Shown here: positions 1-9,263 of the stretch, piece after piece
Layout of the letters: every line of letters begins with the position of its first letter
How positions within the stretch are numbered: the first letter of the stretch is position 1
From: CAYVTD01 sp964454445
Lineage (GTDB): Bacteria > Bacteroidota > Ignavibacteria > Kapaibacteriales > UBA2268
Direction: 5' to 3'
Length of the DNA: 50,508 nucleotides
Assembly (NCBI GenBank): GCA_964454445.1
Contig: CAYVTD010000023.1
Span: 1 to 50,508 of the forward strand
Translations under genes and position numbers: made by a program
Notes under the pieces: generated by a model
Database searches by the model: none
The model's input: the letters and a program-made list of their open reading frames with translations, nothing else
What the model was told of the DNA's origin: nothing

Positions 1-1727
1 TCAGTTCTATATACCTCTGCATTAATCGTAAAAGGAATAGCTCCCCAGAAAAAATCGTAAGGCATATTTAAGCCATAATTCCAAGCCTCTTCTGGTTTCA
101 GCTTGCCTTCAATAAAAATTTCGCGAGAGCTTGCCATAATACCCGTGTTCTCAGAAAGGATATTTGCAACACGATAACCTTTGCCAACGCTGGCTCTGAC
201 ACTTAAAAATGGAGTGAAATTGTATTTAGCAAAAAAACGGGGAGTATAAAAAGGCTTGTATAAGTTATGAAAGTCAGCACGGAAGCCTGCTACAAGTATA
301 AGATTTTCAATGCCATAGTAGGTATATTCACCGAAGATCCCAGGCACTCGCTCTTCCCGTCTTAAATCGATACCTTTAAATTCTTGTGTAGTGTTGTCGA
401 AAACGTAACTAAAACCTGTTTTTATATCGTGAATTGGATTTTCATCGAGAGCTGTTTGAATATGGGTTTCGCCTTCGTTATCGCTTTGGTTTTGCTCATT
501 GTTAGAACCGAATTTTGTTTCATAAATCAGATTTGCATAAAGATTTGTTTCGTTACCAATAAAACTGTTTTTTCCAAAGAAAGATGCCTGATCGTGGAAG
601 GAAGAAGATAATATAAGAGCAACGCTATTGTATGTCTTTGTATCGAAAACGAATCCGTTTTTTGCGAATGCCTCTAATCTTTTAGTTTTAATACCAATGC
701 CATATTTATCATCAAGCATTTTTGGATAAAAATTGATTTGGCCAGCTTTTCTATCCTCGTAAAGTGCTTTTACACCAAAAAAATGGTGGGAGAAGTCGGT
801 GTCGATTTGCCATTTGTTCATAAAACTTAATGTTTTTAAAAGAGGTTGGTTTAAAAATGAATCGTGGTTTTCGTCTAATTTTGTTTGCATAGAGCTTGCA
901 TGGGCAAAAAGAACAGTACTTGTCTTATCTGACAAGTTATATTGTCCATTGAAATTGCCTTCAATACGACCAAATTGATCAGCAAAACCATTTAAAAATA
1001 CTGGCTCATTTTCAAGCCGTGATTTATAGTCAATGTTGATCTGTCCCGTTATGGCTTCATATCCATCTGCAACTGAAGCGGCACCTTTTGAAATGGAAAT
1101 TTGGCTCATCCATGTTCCAGGTATATAAGCAAGACCATAAGTAGCAGCCAATCCTCGCATTAATGGAAGTTTTTCGGTCATAATTTGCGAGTAAATGCCA
1201 TCGAGTCCGAGCATTTCTATTCTCTTGGCACCGGAGACAGCATCGCTGTAATTTACGTCGATTGATGGATTTGTTGAAAATGATTCCGAAAGATTGCAGC
1301 ATGCGGCTTTTTGCAGTCCACGCGAGCTGATTATTTCGGTTTTAACGATTTCAGACCTCGAGATGCTTTGTGCCTTTTTTGTTCCAGTAACGTTGACTTC
1401 ATCGAAATAAAGCTCGGATTCGAGTGTTACATTGATACTTTGTATGTCGTCGTCTATAAGCAATGTATCTTTGTGATAGCCGGTGTAGCTTACAACGAGA
1501 CGCTTTTCTGTCGGATGCCTCTTTATTGAAAAATTCCCATCTGCCGAGGAGAGAGTACCAGCGCTTGTGCCGAGCCATTGCAAGGTGGCTGATGGCAGTA
1601 TGCTAATTTTTCCTTCTGCATCAACACCATAAACTTTGCCTTTCAAATCTTGTGAAAAGGAATTTATTGACATTGCTAATATGGCAATAATTGATAACAA
1701 AATACATTTATTTATTTTAATAAACAT
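1..1727 (-). CDS. TonB-dependent outer-membrane receptor (C-terminus beyond the window)
   Basis: This is an outer-membrane beta-barrel receptor for TonB-driven import. The frame is open from the ATG at 1727 to the left edge, giving 575 codons, so the end of the barrel is missing. Residues 1-25 form a signal peptide ending near NSFSQ. A carboxypeptidase-regulatory-like domain follows at about 28-105 and carries the words SADGNFSI and VVSYTGYHKDTLLI. The plug domain at about 125-235 includes NPSIDVNY, IEMLGLDG and a run ending ADGYEAITGQINIDYKSR. After that come alternating aromatic-rich strands typical of the barrel. The gene lies 49 bp after a HYC_CC_PP protein, a pairing often seen with metal-related receptors in Bacteroidota. 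The substrate is therefore perhaps a metal, but that is inference. The family call is firm and the substrate unknown. Confidence 0.93.
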   Translation of the reverse strand, partial: MFIKINKCILLSIIAILAMSINSFSQDLKGKVYGVDAEGKISILPSATLQWLGTSAGTLSSADGNFSIKRHPTEKRLVVSYTGYHKDTLLIDDDIQSINVTLESELYFDEVNVTGTKKAQSISRSEIVKTEIISSRGLQKAACCNLSESFSTNPSIDVNYSDAVSGAKRIEMLGLDGIYSQIMTEKLPLMRGLAATYGLAYIPGTWMSQISISKGAASVADGYEAITGQINIDYKSRLENEPVFLNGFADQFGRIEGNFNGQYNLSDKTSTVLFAHASSMQTKLDENHDSFLNQPLLKTLSFMNKWQIDTDFSHHFFGVKALYEDRKAGQINFYPKMLDDKYGIGIKTKRLEAFAKNGFVFDTKTYNSVALILSSSFHDQASFFGKNSFIGNETNLYANLIYETKFGSNNEQNQSDNEGETHIQTALDENPIHDIKTGFSYVFDNTTQEFKGIDLRREERVPGIFGEYTYYGIENLILVAGFRADFHNLYKPFYTPRFFAKYNFTPFLSVRASVGKGYRVANILSENTGIMASSREIFIEGKLKPEEAWNYGLNMPYDFFWGAIPFTINAEVYRT

Positions 1728-1776
1728 AATATAACTCCATAATTAATAATTTAAAAAATTGAATTAATTTAATCAA

Positions 1777-2307
1777 TTAGAAATATTTTGGTGGAATTAT
1801 ATCATTATTTTTATTATTAAAAGATAGCAGGTAGATGAGCGATATGATTTTTTGGATTGGCGTTTTTAGTTGTATGTTATTTCTTTTAATTGAATAGTTT
1901 AAGTTATCAATTTTATCGCAATAAATGAGATAAGGCAAATAATAATCGACAATTCTATAAGGTTTTTGTTTTTCAATGTTGATTTTAATATTTATAATTT
2001 CAATATTAAAGAAAATTGATTTTTCGCTACAACAAGAGATAGATTTAAGCTGATTATCATAATAAATTTTATCATTCTGATTATTTTGTTTATCTGAACA
2101 GCAGGATTTTTTTTCGAAATTATTATCCGAACTTTCTCTGTTCGGATTTTTGCATCCACAAGGGAAATTGTCATTGCTGGCAGACAAAACGACAAAAGTT
2201 TTGCCTGTCATAAGACAATTATGCACTTTTACCGATAAACCTGAAAAACTAAAGGCTAAAGTAAAAACCAAAATGATGGCAAATATTTTTTTTATTAATG
2301 TTATCAT
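1777..2307 (-). CDS. HYC_CC_PP family exported protein
   Basis: This is a 176-residue protein with an N-terminal hydrophobic signal segment at about residues 3-25. It is followed by VHNCLMTG (the HYC position, here HNC), a CGCKNPN patch, two CC pairs (SCCSDK and SCCSEK) and a C-terminal IPPKYF. The order HxC, CC and PP is the signature of the HYC_CC_PP family. That family is known mainly from Bacteroidota, often next to TonB-dependent receptors and heavy-metal genes. Its biochemical function is not established. The cysteine pairs suggest metal or redox chemistry in the periplasm, which is inference. It is the first gene of a two-gene unit with the receptor at 1-1727. Confidence 0.75.
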   Translation of the reverse strand: MITLIKKIFAIILVFTLAFSFSGLSVKVHNCLMTGKTFVVLSASNDNFPCGCKNPNRESSDNNFEKKSCCSDKQNNQNDKIYYDNQLKSISCCSEKSIFFNIEIINIKINIEKQKPYRIVDYYLPYLIYCDKIDNLNYSIKRNNIQLKTPIQKIISLIYLLSFNNKNNDIIPPKYF

Positions 2308-2360
2308 TGTAATGAGTTAATACGGTTACAAGGCTTGTTTATTGTTGTGCTAGCATAGAG

Positions 2361-2400
2361 CAAAACAAAAATTGGCCTCCATTTTTGAAATGGAGACCAT
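2361..2400 (-). terminator. Rho-independent terminator after the T9SS cargo genes
   Basis: Read on the minus strand, TGG-CTCCATTT and its complement (2373-2399) form a hairpin with one internal mismatch and a short loop. A T-rich tract follows at 2361-2372. It sits 44 bp after the stop of the cargo gene at 2444-4729 and separates that gene from the HYC_CC_PP gene downstream. Confidence 0.75.
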
Positions 2401-2443
2401 TTACTCTAATATTTTTGTCTATATATGATTAAATTTTAATCAT

Positions 2444-4729
2444 CTATTTAGTTATCACTGCCTTTACCGCAGCGCTGGTATTGCCAGAGCGGGCAACGAT
2501 GAAGTAAGTTCCTGAAGATAAGCCGTTTGTGCTAAAATTGTGTGTATATTCTGATGAAATCAGCGTTGGATTCATCAATGTCTTTACAATTTTGCCATTA
2601 ATATCTGTTAAGAATAATTCGACATCTTGCTCTTTAGCCATTCTAATATTGATTATTGCAGATTCAGCTATTGGATTAGGTGTTATTTTCAAAAAATTGA
2701 TAGTCTTTGAATATGGGTTTTCCCAAACTGAAGTTAAGCTACCTAATCCCACAAGCTCAATGACCTTTTTAGGATCGTTTTCGGCGTTTGAAGCTATGTA
2801 AATAGATGCGGGATATTCTTTTTCTTCTTTTGGCTTGAAAGCAACAGAAATCTCAGAGCTCTCATTAATTGCTAATGTCGATAGATCCGCGCCATTAGTT
2901 ATGGAATACACGCCTTCGTAATCTCCTTGTATGGCAATAGAAGAGATATTAAGTTCTTGTTTGCCTGTATTTTCAAGCGTAAAGGTCTTTTCACTACCCT
3001 CTTCGGTATAAACGGAGCCAAAATCAAGTTTGGAAGTACTTGTTTTAATAAATGGTCCGCTGCCTCCGACTCTTGCCTTAAGTTCGATATTGACCTCCGC
3101 ATTTCCAAGAATAGCATCAGATTGGATATGCAAATTACCTTTGTAAGCTCGAGGCTCAGGTCGAAGGGCAAATCGAACATTAACAGGAAATTCTTTACCC
3201 GGTTTAATATAAATCGGTACTGCAACAGATTGGGGGAAGCCAAAAGCAGCATCGTCGTTTTTATCAATTTCAAATTTTTCGATTTTCATCTCTACATCTC
3301 CGACATTTTGCACTCGCAATAAAAGCTCCTTGCTACTTGTCCAAACTGTGCCGAAATCCATAACCCTGCTTGGAAAATTAAGCTCCATCTTTGGACCAGA
3401 ACCAGTCCCTCCCAAGCCCTTTATCCAAATTAGCTTACTTGGGCTATTTATTGAGTTGGAAGAGACCTTGATCCAGCCGGTCGATTCTCCATCTACAACG
3501 GGTGTGTAACGTAATACTACGCGATGAGTATCCTGAAAATTAAGAGTAACTGGACTGCTCTTTTTAATCTCACCTTTAAGTATTTTAAATTCATCGTTGT
3601 CGGAGTTTGCTTCAATGAATGCTTCAGTTATTGTTAATGGCTGATTTCCGATATTTGTTATTGGCAAGTCAATTTCTACTGACTCTCCAAGTTTTACTAT
3701 ACCAAAATCGAGACTTTCAGTCTGAAAACTGATCTGCGCACCGTCTTCAGCTACATTTTCCATTAACCAATCGAGAGTAAATTGCAACATATATTTCCTG
3801 TTTATATCACCACAGAAATATTCCACGCCTATACCGACAAAAGCACTTCGAGCATCTCCAAATTCAGCAGTACTGCCTGTCAAAGTATCTGATCTAAAGC
3901 TTGCAGATGACAAGCCCGCCCAATGGACAAGTGGTTTATAAGCAGATCCTTGTTTAATCTTGAAGATATCCATGTGTAATATTATATCTTTTCTTAATGG
4001 ATATATTTTATTTCCTCCTTCGCTGCCAATATATTCCCAATTGCAATATATCAAGATTGAACCAAAGGGCTGCTCGTCTCTACCACGCATATAATATGCA
4101 ACCCAAGTTGTCGTGCTGCCATCAGTCCAAGAAACGAAATCAGGTTTCGAGGGATCAGAGATAAAATTTACCCCCAATTTGTTTTCGATAAACTCTTGAG
4201 CAAATTGCACTCGTGTATTTGCAGAGGCACGTGAATCAAATGCATGATAAAGCACACGGTTACCTATAATAAACACTTTCTTCCCTGCTGCGAGCATCTG
4301 CTCGAGAAAGCCAATCAGGCTAACTCCACCTGATGTAGCTAAGTTAAGAGGGAGATCACCCAAAGGTACAACTATTGCTTCCAAATCATCAAATGGATAG
4401 GTATTAAAAGTAGCATCTGAGAATGGGGCACCTACAGTGTAATCGGCGTAACGGGTAACTTTAGAAATAACGTCATAATAGAAATCTTGTCCATAGTTTA
4501 CGCCCTCGAGTGTTGCTAGATTGTTTATGACAAGATATCGAACCGGTTTGCCATCAAGAGGTTTGTTGGGTATATTGACATCAAATTTGCATTCTGGCAT
4601 AATATAGCATTGTGAAACAGGATCATACCTCATAAGCGGATTGACCATTTCAGGTGTAAGGGCTGCCATTTGAGCAAACAGTATTGCGGGTAATAGAAAT
4701 AGCCCAATAGTAAGTAAAAGTTTTTTCAT
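2444..4729 (-). CDS. T9SS type A cargo protein with three ASH-type repeats
   Basis: This is a secreted 761-residue protein. It has a signal peptide (MKKLLLTIGLFLLPAILFAQ). An alpha/beta domain at about 45-330 begins RYLVINNLATLEG and contains AIVVPLGDL and AAGKKVFIIGN, and looks like a glutamine-amidotransferase or flavodoxin-type fold. Three ASH/choice-of-anchor D repeats follow, marked by SLDFGIVKLGE, VMDFGTVWTS and KLDFGSVYTEE. The C-terminal T9SS sorting domain has ITPNPIAESAIINI, DINGKIVKT and GLSSGTYFIVARSG and ends VITK. I chose the ATG at 4729 over an in-frame ATG four codons upstream, because GGAGG lies exactly five bases before it. The gene follows the related gene at 4754-6634 with a 24 bp gap and is probably cotranscribed with it. 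The export route is well supported; the ligand or enzymatic role is unknown. Confidence 0.92.
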   Translation of the reverse strand: MKKLLLTIGLFLLPAILFAQMAALTPEMVNPLMRYDPVSQCYIMPECKFDVNIPNKPLDGKPVRYLVINNLATLEGVNYGQDFYYDVISKVTRYADYTVGAPFSDATFNTYPFDDLEAIVVPLGDLPLNLATSGGVSLIGFLEQMLAAGKKVFIIGNRVLYHAFDSRASANTRVQFAQEFIENKLGVNFISDPSKPDFVSWTDGSTTTWVAYYMRGRDEQPFGSILIYCNWEYIGSEGGNKIYPLRKDIILHMDIFKIKQGSAYKPLVHWAGLSSASFRSDTLTGSTAEFGDARSAFVGIGVEYFCGDINRKYMLQFTLDWLMENVAEDGAQISFQTESLDFGIVKLGESVEIDLPITNIGNQPLTITEAFIEANSDNDEFKILKGEIKKSSPVTLNFQDTHRVVLRYTPVVDGESTGWIKVSSNSINSPSKLIWIKGLGGTGSGPKMELNFPSRVMDFGTVWTSSKELLLRVQNVGDVEMKIEKFEIDKNDDAAFGFPQSVAVPIYIKPGKEFPVNVRFALRPEPRAYKGNLHIQSDAILGNAEVNIELKARVGGSGPFIKTSTSKLDFGSVYTEEGSEKTFTLENTGKQELNISSIAIQGDYEGVYSITNGADLSTLAINESSEISVAFKPKEEKEYPASIYIASNAENDPKKVIELVGLGSLTSVWENPYSKTINFLKITPNPIAESAIINIRMAKEQDVELFLTDINGKIVKTLMNPTLISSEYTHNFSTNGLSSGTYFIVARSGNTSAAVKAVITK

Positions 4730-4734
4730 AATGT

Positions 4735-4739
4735 CCTCC
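4735..4739 (-). promoter_or_regulatory. Strong Shine-Dalgarno site deciding the 4729 start
   Basis: GGAGG on the minus strand ends five bases before the ATG at 4729. The upstream in-frame ATG overlaps this site and cannot use it. Confidence 0.8.
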
Positions 4740-4753
4740 ATAAAAATGAATAA

Positions 4754-6634
4754 TTATTTAGAAATTACAATAGGAAGTGTTGTGTTTTGCCCATCAGAAC
4801 TTATAACAACAAAATATACACCTGAAGCAAGGGCAGATACATGCATTTTTTCAGTGTAATCGCCTGGCGATAGCAAAGATTTCATAATATTCCTTATTTT
4901 TTTGCCTGATTGGTCTAATAAATTAATTTCTATCATTTTGGGCAAACTTCCACTAACAACAAAGCTAAGATTTGCTGTTTCGGCAAATGGATTGGGATAG
5001 AAATTAAAAGATGAAAGACCTAAGCGATGAAGGTCGTTTTCATCAACAGATTGGGGTGTGCCGCCTTCGCCTTTTATTGAGATGACAGTGTATTCTTCAT
5101 TAATAGCATTAGACCAAATCATTATTGAATCAGTATAAACTTTTTCCTCTCTTGGAGAGAAACGCAGTTTGACTAAATGAGTTTTGCCCGGCAATATGTA
5201 AGTATCATACTTGCCGCCCTCGACAAATTGGAAAATATTATCTTTATCGTCTTTATTTTTCAAATTAATAGTCCTAATCCACAAATCTTCGTTGCCTGTG
5301 TTAGAAATGTAAAAATCCATCACCGTGCTTTTATTAGGCTCTACTTTTCCAAAATCGAGAAAATTATTTGTTAATTCCACTTTAATTTTCGAACCAGTTC
5401 CCACCCCGCCAACACCGACTAATTCGAGCGATACTATTTTGCCCATATTAGAAGTAAAATCAAGATATTCGCGGAAATTGTCTTCTGTAGCTGGTTTGAA
5501 TTTTATTCTCAATGTATGCTGTTGATTTTCATCGAGAGAAATTGGGAAATTGCCACCTTCGACAATGCTAAAAGTGCCTTTTGGCGCCCATTCGGCAAAT
5601 TCGGCCCCACTTATGGTAAGAGTTTCATTGCCCAGATTCATCACGTTTACTTCGCGAATTACTTCCTTGCCGACTTCAGCACTTCCGAAATCGATAATTT
5701 TAAGATCGAATGCTAAATTAGGACCATCTTCGACGGGACCTGATTGAAGCATCCAGCGCATTGCATTAACCAGGCAGGTGTTCCAACTGCTTATGTCGCA
5801 AAAACATTGAAATGGAAGTGACCAAAGGCAAGCCCGTGCGCCAGTATTGTCTTCTTCAATCTTAATACCAAGCAGTTTTTCGCCATAGGGTTCTGTATCT
5901 TCCCAGATGAAATGGTCAACAGGAGAAGAATTTTGAGTTTCTTTCGATTTGAAGATATCTATTTCAGAAACAAGTCCTATCTGTGGCGTTTCGCAGACCA
6001 CAGTATTTCCACCACCTTGTTGAGTTAGCTTGCCATTGCAGAATTTTCTTGAAGAAATTGAGACAGGGTCGCCAGCATGTCCTTTTGCCCAGAAGTATTT
6101 ATATGTATTATCTTGTAAAATTGCCTGTTTGCCGAGATATTGTGTTCCCATCCTTTCAGTTAAAAAAGTTTCGACAGTTGGATCTTTTAACTGTTGCTGA
6201 CCGGCATAAATAACAGCACCTGCAATAATTACTTTTTTACCGGCATCGAGGATTTCGTTGATTTTATCGATTACTTTCGTGCCGGCTTCGTCAGCAGCAT
6301 TGAGGACTTTGTTTCCCATAGGAAAAATGAATACATCAAAATCAGCAATTTTATTATTTGTAAACCAATCTGTTGTAAAATTGACAGCTTCTACGTCGCT
6401 GTACTCGGAGTTTTTTAAAACATTCAAATAAGTAGGCCAGAAGGCATCTAAGTTGTTGAATAGGATGTACCTTGTGCTAGAAAGCATCTTGTTAGATGCT
6501 TGTTTGGTTGTAATAATTGTCGTTGCATCGCCAGCAACAGGCTCGATAAGGAATTGCTCAGAAGCATAAGCTATAATAGGAAAAACAGCTAGAATAGCTA
6601 ATATTGCAAAGAATTTAGTAAAAACTGTTTTCAA
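4754..6634 (-). CDS. T9SS type A cargo protein with two ASH-type repeats, TTG start
   Basis: This is a secreted 626-residue paralogue of the gene that follows it. It has a signal peptide through AIAYASEQ-like residues (FPIIAYASEQ). The same alpha/beta domain lies at about 45-300, with RYILFNNLDAFWP, DVFIFPMGN and AGKKVIIAGAVIYAG. A cysteine-bearing stretch FQCFCDISSWNTC precedes two ASH repeats (IIDFGSAEVGKE and FLDFGKVEPNKS). The sorting domain has FNFYPNPFAETANLSF, LLDQSGKKIRN and ASGVYFVVISS. The frame extends to an ATG at 6646, but GGAGG at 6640-6644 points with five-base spacing to a TTG at 6634. I take that TTG as the start, since all four cargo genes of this cluster share that geometry. 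A promoter should lie in 6645-6797, because a terminator separates it from the gene upstream. Its role beyond surface or secreted location is unknown. Confidence 0.9.
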   Translation of the reverse strand: MKTVFTKFFAILAILAVFPIIAYASEQFLIEPVAGDATTIITTKQASNKMLSSTRYILFNNLDAFWPTYLNVLKNSEYSDVEAVNFTTDWFTNNKIADFDVFIFPMGNKVLNAADEAGTKVIDKINEILDAGKKVIIAGAVIYAGQQQLKDPTVETFLTERMGTQYLGKQAILQDNTYKYFWAKGHAGDPVSISSRKFCNGKLTQQGGGNTVVCETPQIGLVSEIDIFKSKETQNSSPVDHFIWEDTEPYGEKLLGIKIEEDNTGARACLWSLPFQCFCDISSWNTCLVNAMRWMLQSGPVEDGPNLAFDLKIIDFGSAEVGKEVIREVNVMNLGNETLTISGAEFAEWAPKGTFSIVEGGNFPISLDENQQHTLRIKFKPATEDNFREYLDFTSNMGKIVSLELVGVGGVGTGSKIKVELTNNFLDFGKVEPNKSTVMDFYISNTGNEDLWIRTINLKNKDDKDNIFQFVEGGKYDTYILPGKTHLVKLRFSPREEKVYTDSIMIWSNAINEEYTVISIKGEGGTPQSVDENDLHRLGLSSFNFYPNPFAETANLSFVVSGSLPKMIEINLLDQSGKKIRNIMKSLLSPGDYTEKMHVSALASGVYFVVISSDGQNTTLPIVISK

Positions 6635-6639
6635 TGTAA

Positions 6640-6644
6640 CCTCC
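6640..6644 (-). promoter_or_regulatory. Shine-Dalgarno site supporting a TTG start at 6634
   Basis: GGAGG followed by five bases (TTACA on the minus strand) and then TTG. No ATG stands at the right distance; the ATG at 6646 overlaps the site itself. Confidence 0.7.
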
Positions 6645-6797
6645 AATAATTTTGAAATGATTTTTTAAGAATAGTCATTACATCTAAATATTTATTGTGT
6701 TATAGTTAAGATGATAAAAAAAATAATTAATAAATTAACAATTAGTAGTTTCTTTAAATTACAAATTTTAGAGACAAAAACATAAAAAAAACACCTA

Positions 6798-6833
6798 AAA
6801 AAACAACAGCCGAATAAATAAATATCCGGCTGA
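6798..6833 (-). terminator. Rho-independent terminator after the thioredoxin-like cargo gene
   Basis: On the minus strand CAGCCG (832-827 side) pairs with CGGCTG (812-807 side) across an AT-rich loop. TTG plus a run of seven T follows, then another T run. It lies just past the stop of the gene at 6860-9253, so the two cargo genes downstream probably have their own promoter in the remaining 150 bp. Confidence 0.7.
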
Positions 6834-6859
6834 TGAATTTTTAAGAAAAATCTACCAAT

Positions 6860-9253
6860 TTACTTAACAACAATTACCGGTAGGTTGACGATAGTGTTGT
6901 CTGCCTTAAGAAGTAAATAATAAGTTCCGGAAGAAAGCATTGACGGATTGAACGAAGCAGAATATTCGCCTGCATTTTGTGTGCCATTGAATATTTCTGC
7001 GATTTTCGCGCCTGCTTGGTTTATTATATTTAGTTCAATAGTTTTAGCGCCAATACCAGCGATACTGTAATTAATAATAGATTTTTCGCTGATAGGATTA
7101 GGAGAAACACTCAGGGTTAATGTACCATTGGAGGCAATACCATCTTTTACTGTGCCCAAATCTTCGCCAATGCCAGTGAGGGTAACAGTTTTTGTTGGCT
7201 CGTTGGAAGCATTCGACTTGACAGTAAGATAAGAACTATATGGTATTTTGTCTTTCGGTTCGAAAGTAACAGTAAATTCTTGTTCGCCACCAACAGGTAC
7301 AGTAATATTTGTTGCTTTCCCTTCGATTTTAAAAATATGCGAATAATTATATTCCACTTCTACTTTACTAATGACAAGTGGTTGATCGCCGCTATTTGTT
7401 ACTTTAAATGTTTTGCTGCCTTGTTGTCCGATACCTACTTTATTGAAAGCTATCGAAGAAACGTTTGTTGCAACAATTGGTCCTTTCGCAGGTTTGGATT
7501 CTATCCAGTCGAGGCATGCATCGATGAGATTCTTTCTTTGGGCATCGGTAGCTAAAATATATGGATTAAACTGTATAACAACAGCACGGGCATCTTTACC
7601 TTCAGTTCTTGTAGCAACAGTCTGGGCGTTCAAAGTAAGAATCTTGTTGGTTGTAGATGGTTTTGTTATATTTAGTGGTTGCAAATAATAACCGCCGGGG
7701 ACAAGATTGCAATCATTGAAAACCATGCCATTGGATATCGGATCGCCAGATACACCCTGCAATGAGAATTTTTCTACTTGAATGTCAGTACCCATAGTCC
7801 AGGATATTCCAAGTTCTTGCAAAAGGGCATGGCTTGGAGAGTTTTGTAACATATAAATCAAGGTAACACCGCCATTAATAAGCACACCAACACCGGCATC
7901 CATTTTGCGTTTTATAAAGTCAGCACCTCCAGGGGCAATCATACCTTTATTGCCACCCGAAAGAATCATATATTTGATGTTAGGAAGTTCGGCATCGATG
8001 GCGATAAAATCGTCAATCATCAGCGGGGCATATTGGGTTCTGCCACTTGCTTTTACAGCTGGATTAACATTATAAGCAGTTTCACCAGAAATCAGCAACT
8101 CAACAGACTCGAGTTCTTTTGAAATAGCAGTGATTGTGTAAGCTGCTTTAGCTGCATCAGGATTATTTAATTGTGTTATGGTAACTTGAGCATCTCCGAT
8201 GCCTGGGTTATTGTTTGGCACAATTTCAAAAAATACTCTTGTTGTTTGCGCAGGCTCGATAGCTATTTCGGTTGCAAGAATATCATCGTTTCTTATCTTG
8301 CCAATTTTGGAGCTAGTTTTTACCTCACAAGTCCATCCAGTTGGTGTGCGTCCCGACATTGCAGTTGTTAGTGAAACACTGATTTTTTTATCAGTAAGGT
8401 TCTTGATAGTAATCTCTTTAGAAAATTTTTCACCTTGAGATATTACTTTCGCAGTTGGTGCTGACATAGCTGCTTCAAAAGTAGGAACGCCCGGTACAGA
8501 ATGAGCACAGTTAAGAATGACCCTGTCGGCAGCTGAGGCACCATATCTTTGCACTATACCAATAGCTCTAACATTTTTGATATTCCAGCTTGCAGGGATA
8601 TTAAGTGAGTATTTAACGGTAAATTTGTCTCCTGGTTTTACATCTGAAGGAATAACACCATCAGATCCCCAAATACCTCCGAGCAGCTTGCGAAGGACAT
8701 TTTTATGAGAATAATCTTGAGTAGCCCCGTTTTGAGGCTCGATAATGCCATCTTCCAAGATATAAGCATTAAAGCGAATATCTCCTGATAAGGAAGTCTC
8801 AAATTTTGCGGCAACATAAACATCCATACTTCTCGATGTTTCATTAAGCACATAATAACTTGAGACATCACATTCGGCAGTCATAGCGAGAGTTTGTTCT
8901 GCACAACTCATCCAATCGCCTCTTCCTTTCATATAGGCTCCTCCCCAAGGTCGCCTGTCAATAGTGCCATTAGGGTAACCGCCTATATTGTAAAAAGAAG
9001 AAATCGTTGGCTGCTCGGGAAGAGCCATAACGTCGTTGTTGTGCCAGGCGACGCCAATCGCCCTGTCTGGATATTTATTTACAATTTCTTGCAAACGAAC
9101 TGCACCATCGGGGCAATAGCCACACCAAGTGCCTGTGTGCACTTCGATTAAAGCGCGCTTGACAGCAGCATTGGATCCGACTGGGGCAAATAATAAGCCA
9201 ATTATTGCGACCAAACAAAAAACTCTTAGGAAATGGGTTAGTGATTTTTTCAT
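6860..9253 (-). CDS. T9SS type A cargo protein with thioredoxin-like (Omp28-like) domain
   Basis: This is a secreted 797-residue protein. The signal peptide ends near GSNAA. The next domain (about 35-230) begins RALIEVHTGTWCGYCPDGA, a thioredoxin-like fold with a CGYC redox pair as in Omp28-family proteins. A beta-rich domain follows at about 240-370. Then comes the alpha/beta domain shared with the two genes downstream (about 385-590; KYMILSGGNKG and AGVGVLINGGVTLIYML). One ASH repeat follows (SIAFNKVGIGQQGSKTF). The sorting domain has LSVSPNPISEKSIINY, NQAGAKIAEI and SSGTYYLLLKADN and ends VVK. The start at 9253 is preferred over the ATG at 9265, since GGAGA sits five bases upstream of it. 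A thiol-disulfide role at the cell surface is plausible but not shown. Confidence 0.92.
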   Translation of the reverse strand: MKKSLTHFLRVFCLVAIIGLLFAPVGSNAAVKRALIEVHTGTWCGYCPDGAVRLQEIVNKYPDRAIGVAWHNNDVMALPEQPTISSFYNIGGYPNGTIDRRPWGGAYMKGRGDWMSCAEQTLAMTAECDVSSYYVLNETSRSMDVYVAAKFETSLSGDIRFNAYILEDGIIEPQNGATQDYSHKNVLRKLLGGIWGSDGVIPSDVKPGDKFTVKYSLNIPASWNIKNVRAIGIVQRYGASAADRVILNCAHSVPGVPTFEAAMSAPTAKVISQGEKFSKEITIKNLTDKKISVSLTTAMSGRTPTGWTCEVKTSSKIGKIRNDDILATEIAIEPAQTTRVFFEIVPNNNPGIGDAQVTITQLNNPDAAKAAYTITAISKELESVELLISGETAYNVNPAVKASGRTQYAPLMIDDFIAIDAELPNIKYMILSGGNKGMIAPGGADFIKRKMDAGVGVLINGGVTLIYMLQNSPSHALLQELGISWTMGTDIQVEKFSLQGVSGDPISNGMVFNDCNLVPGGYYLQPLNITKPSTTNKILTLNAQTVATRTEGKDARAVVIQFNPYILATDAQRKNLIDACLDWIESKPAKGPIVATNVSSIAFNKVGIGQQGSKTFKVTNSGDQPLVISKVEVEYNYSHIFKIEGKATNITVPVGGEQEFTVTFEPKDKIPYSSYLTVKSNASNEPTKTVTLTGIGEDLGTVKDGIASNGTLTLSVSPNPISEKSIINYSIAGIGAKTIELNIINQAGAKIAEIFNGTQNAGEYSASFNPSMLSSGTYYLLLKADNTIVNLPVIVVK

Positions 9254-9258
9254 ACATT

Positions 9259-9263
9259 TCTCC
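9259..9263 (-). promoter_or_regulatory. Shine-Dalgarno site deciding the 9253 start
   Basis: TGGAGA on the minus strand stands five bases before the ATG at 9253, the same spacing as in the neighbouring cargo genes. Confidence 0.7.

Noticed and set aside
384..611. Plus-strand frame of 75 codons over the TonB receptor
   Set aside because: It is antisense to clear beta-barrel coding sequence and has no start signal or family match.
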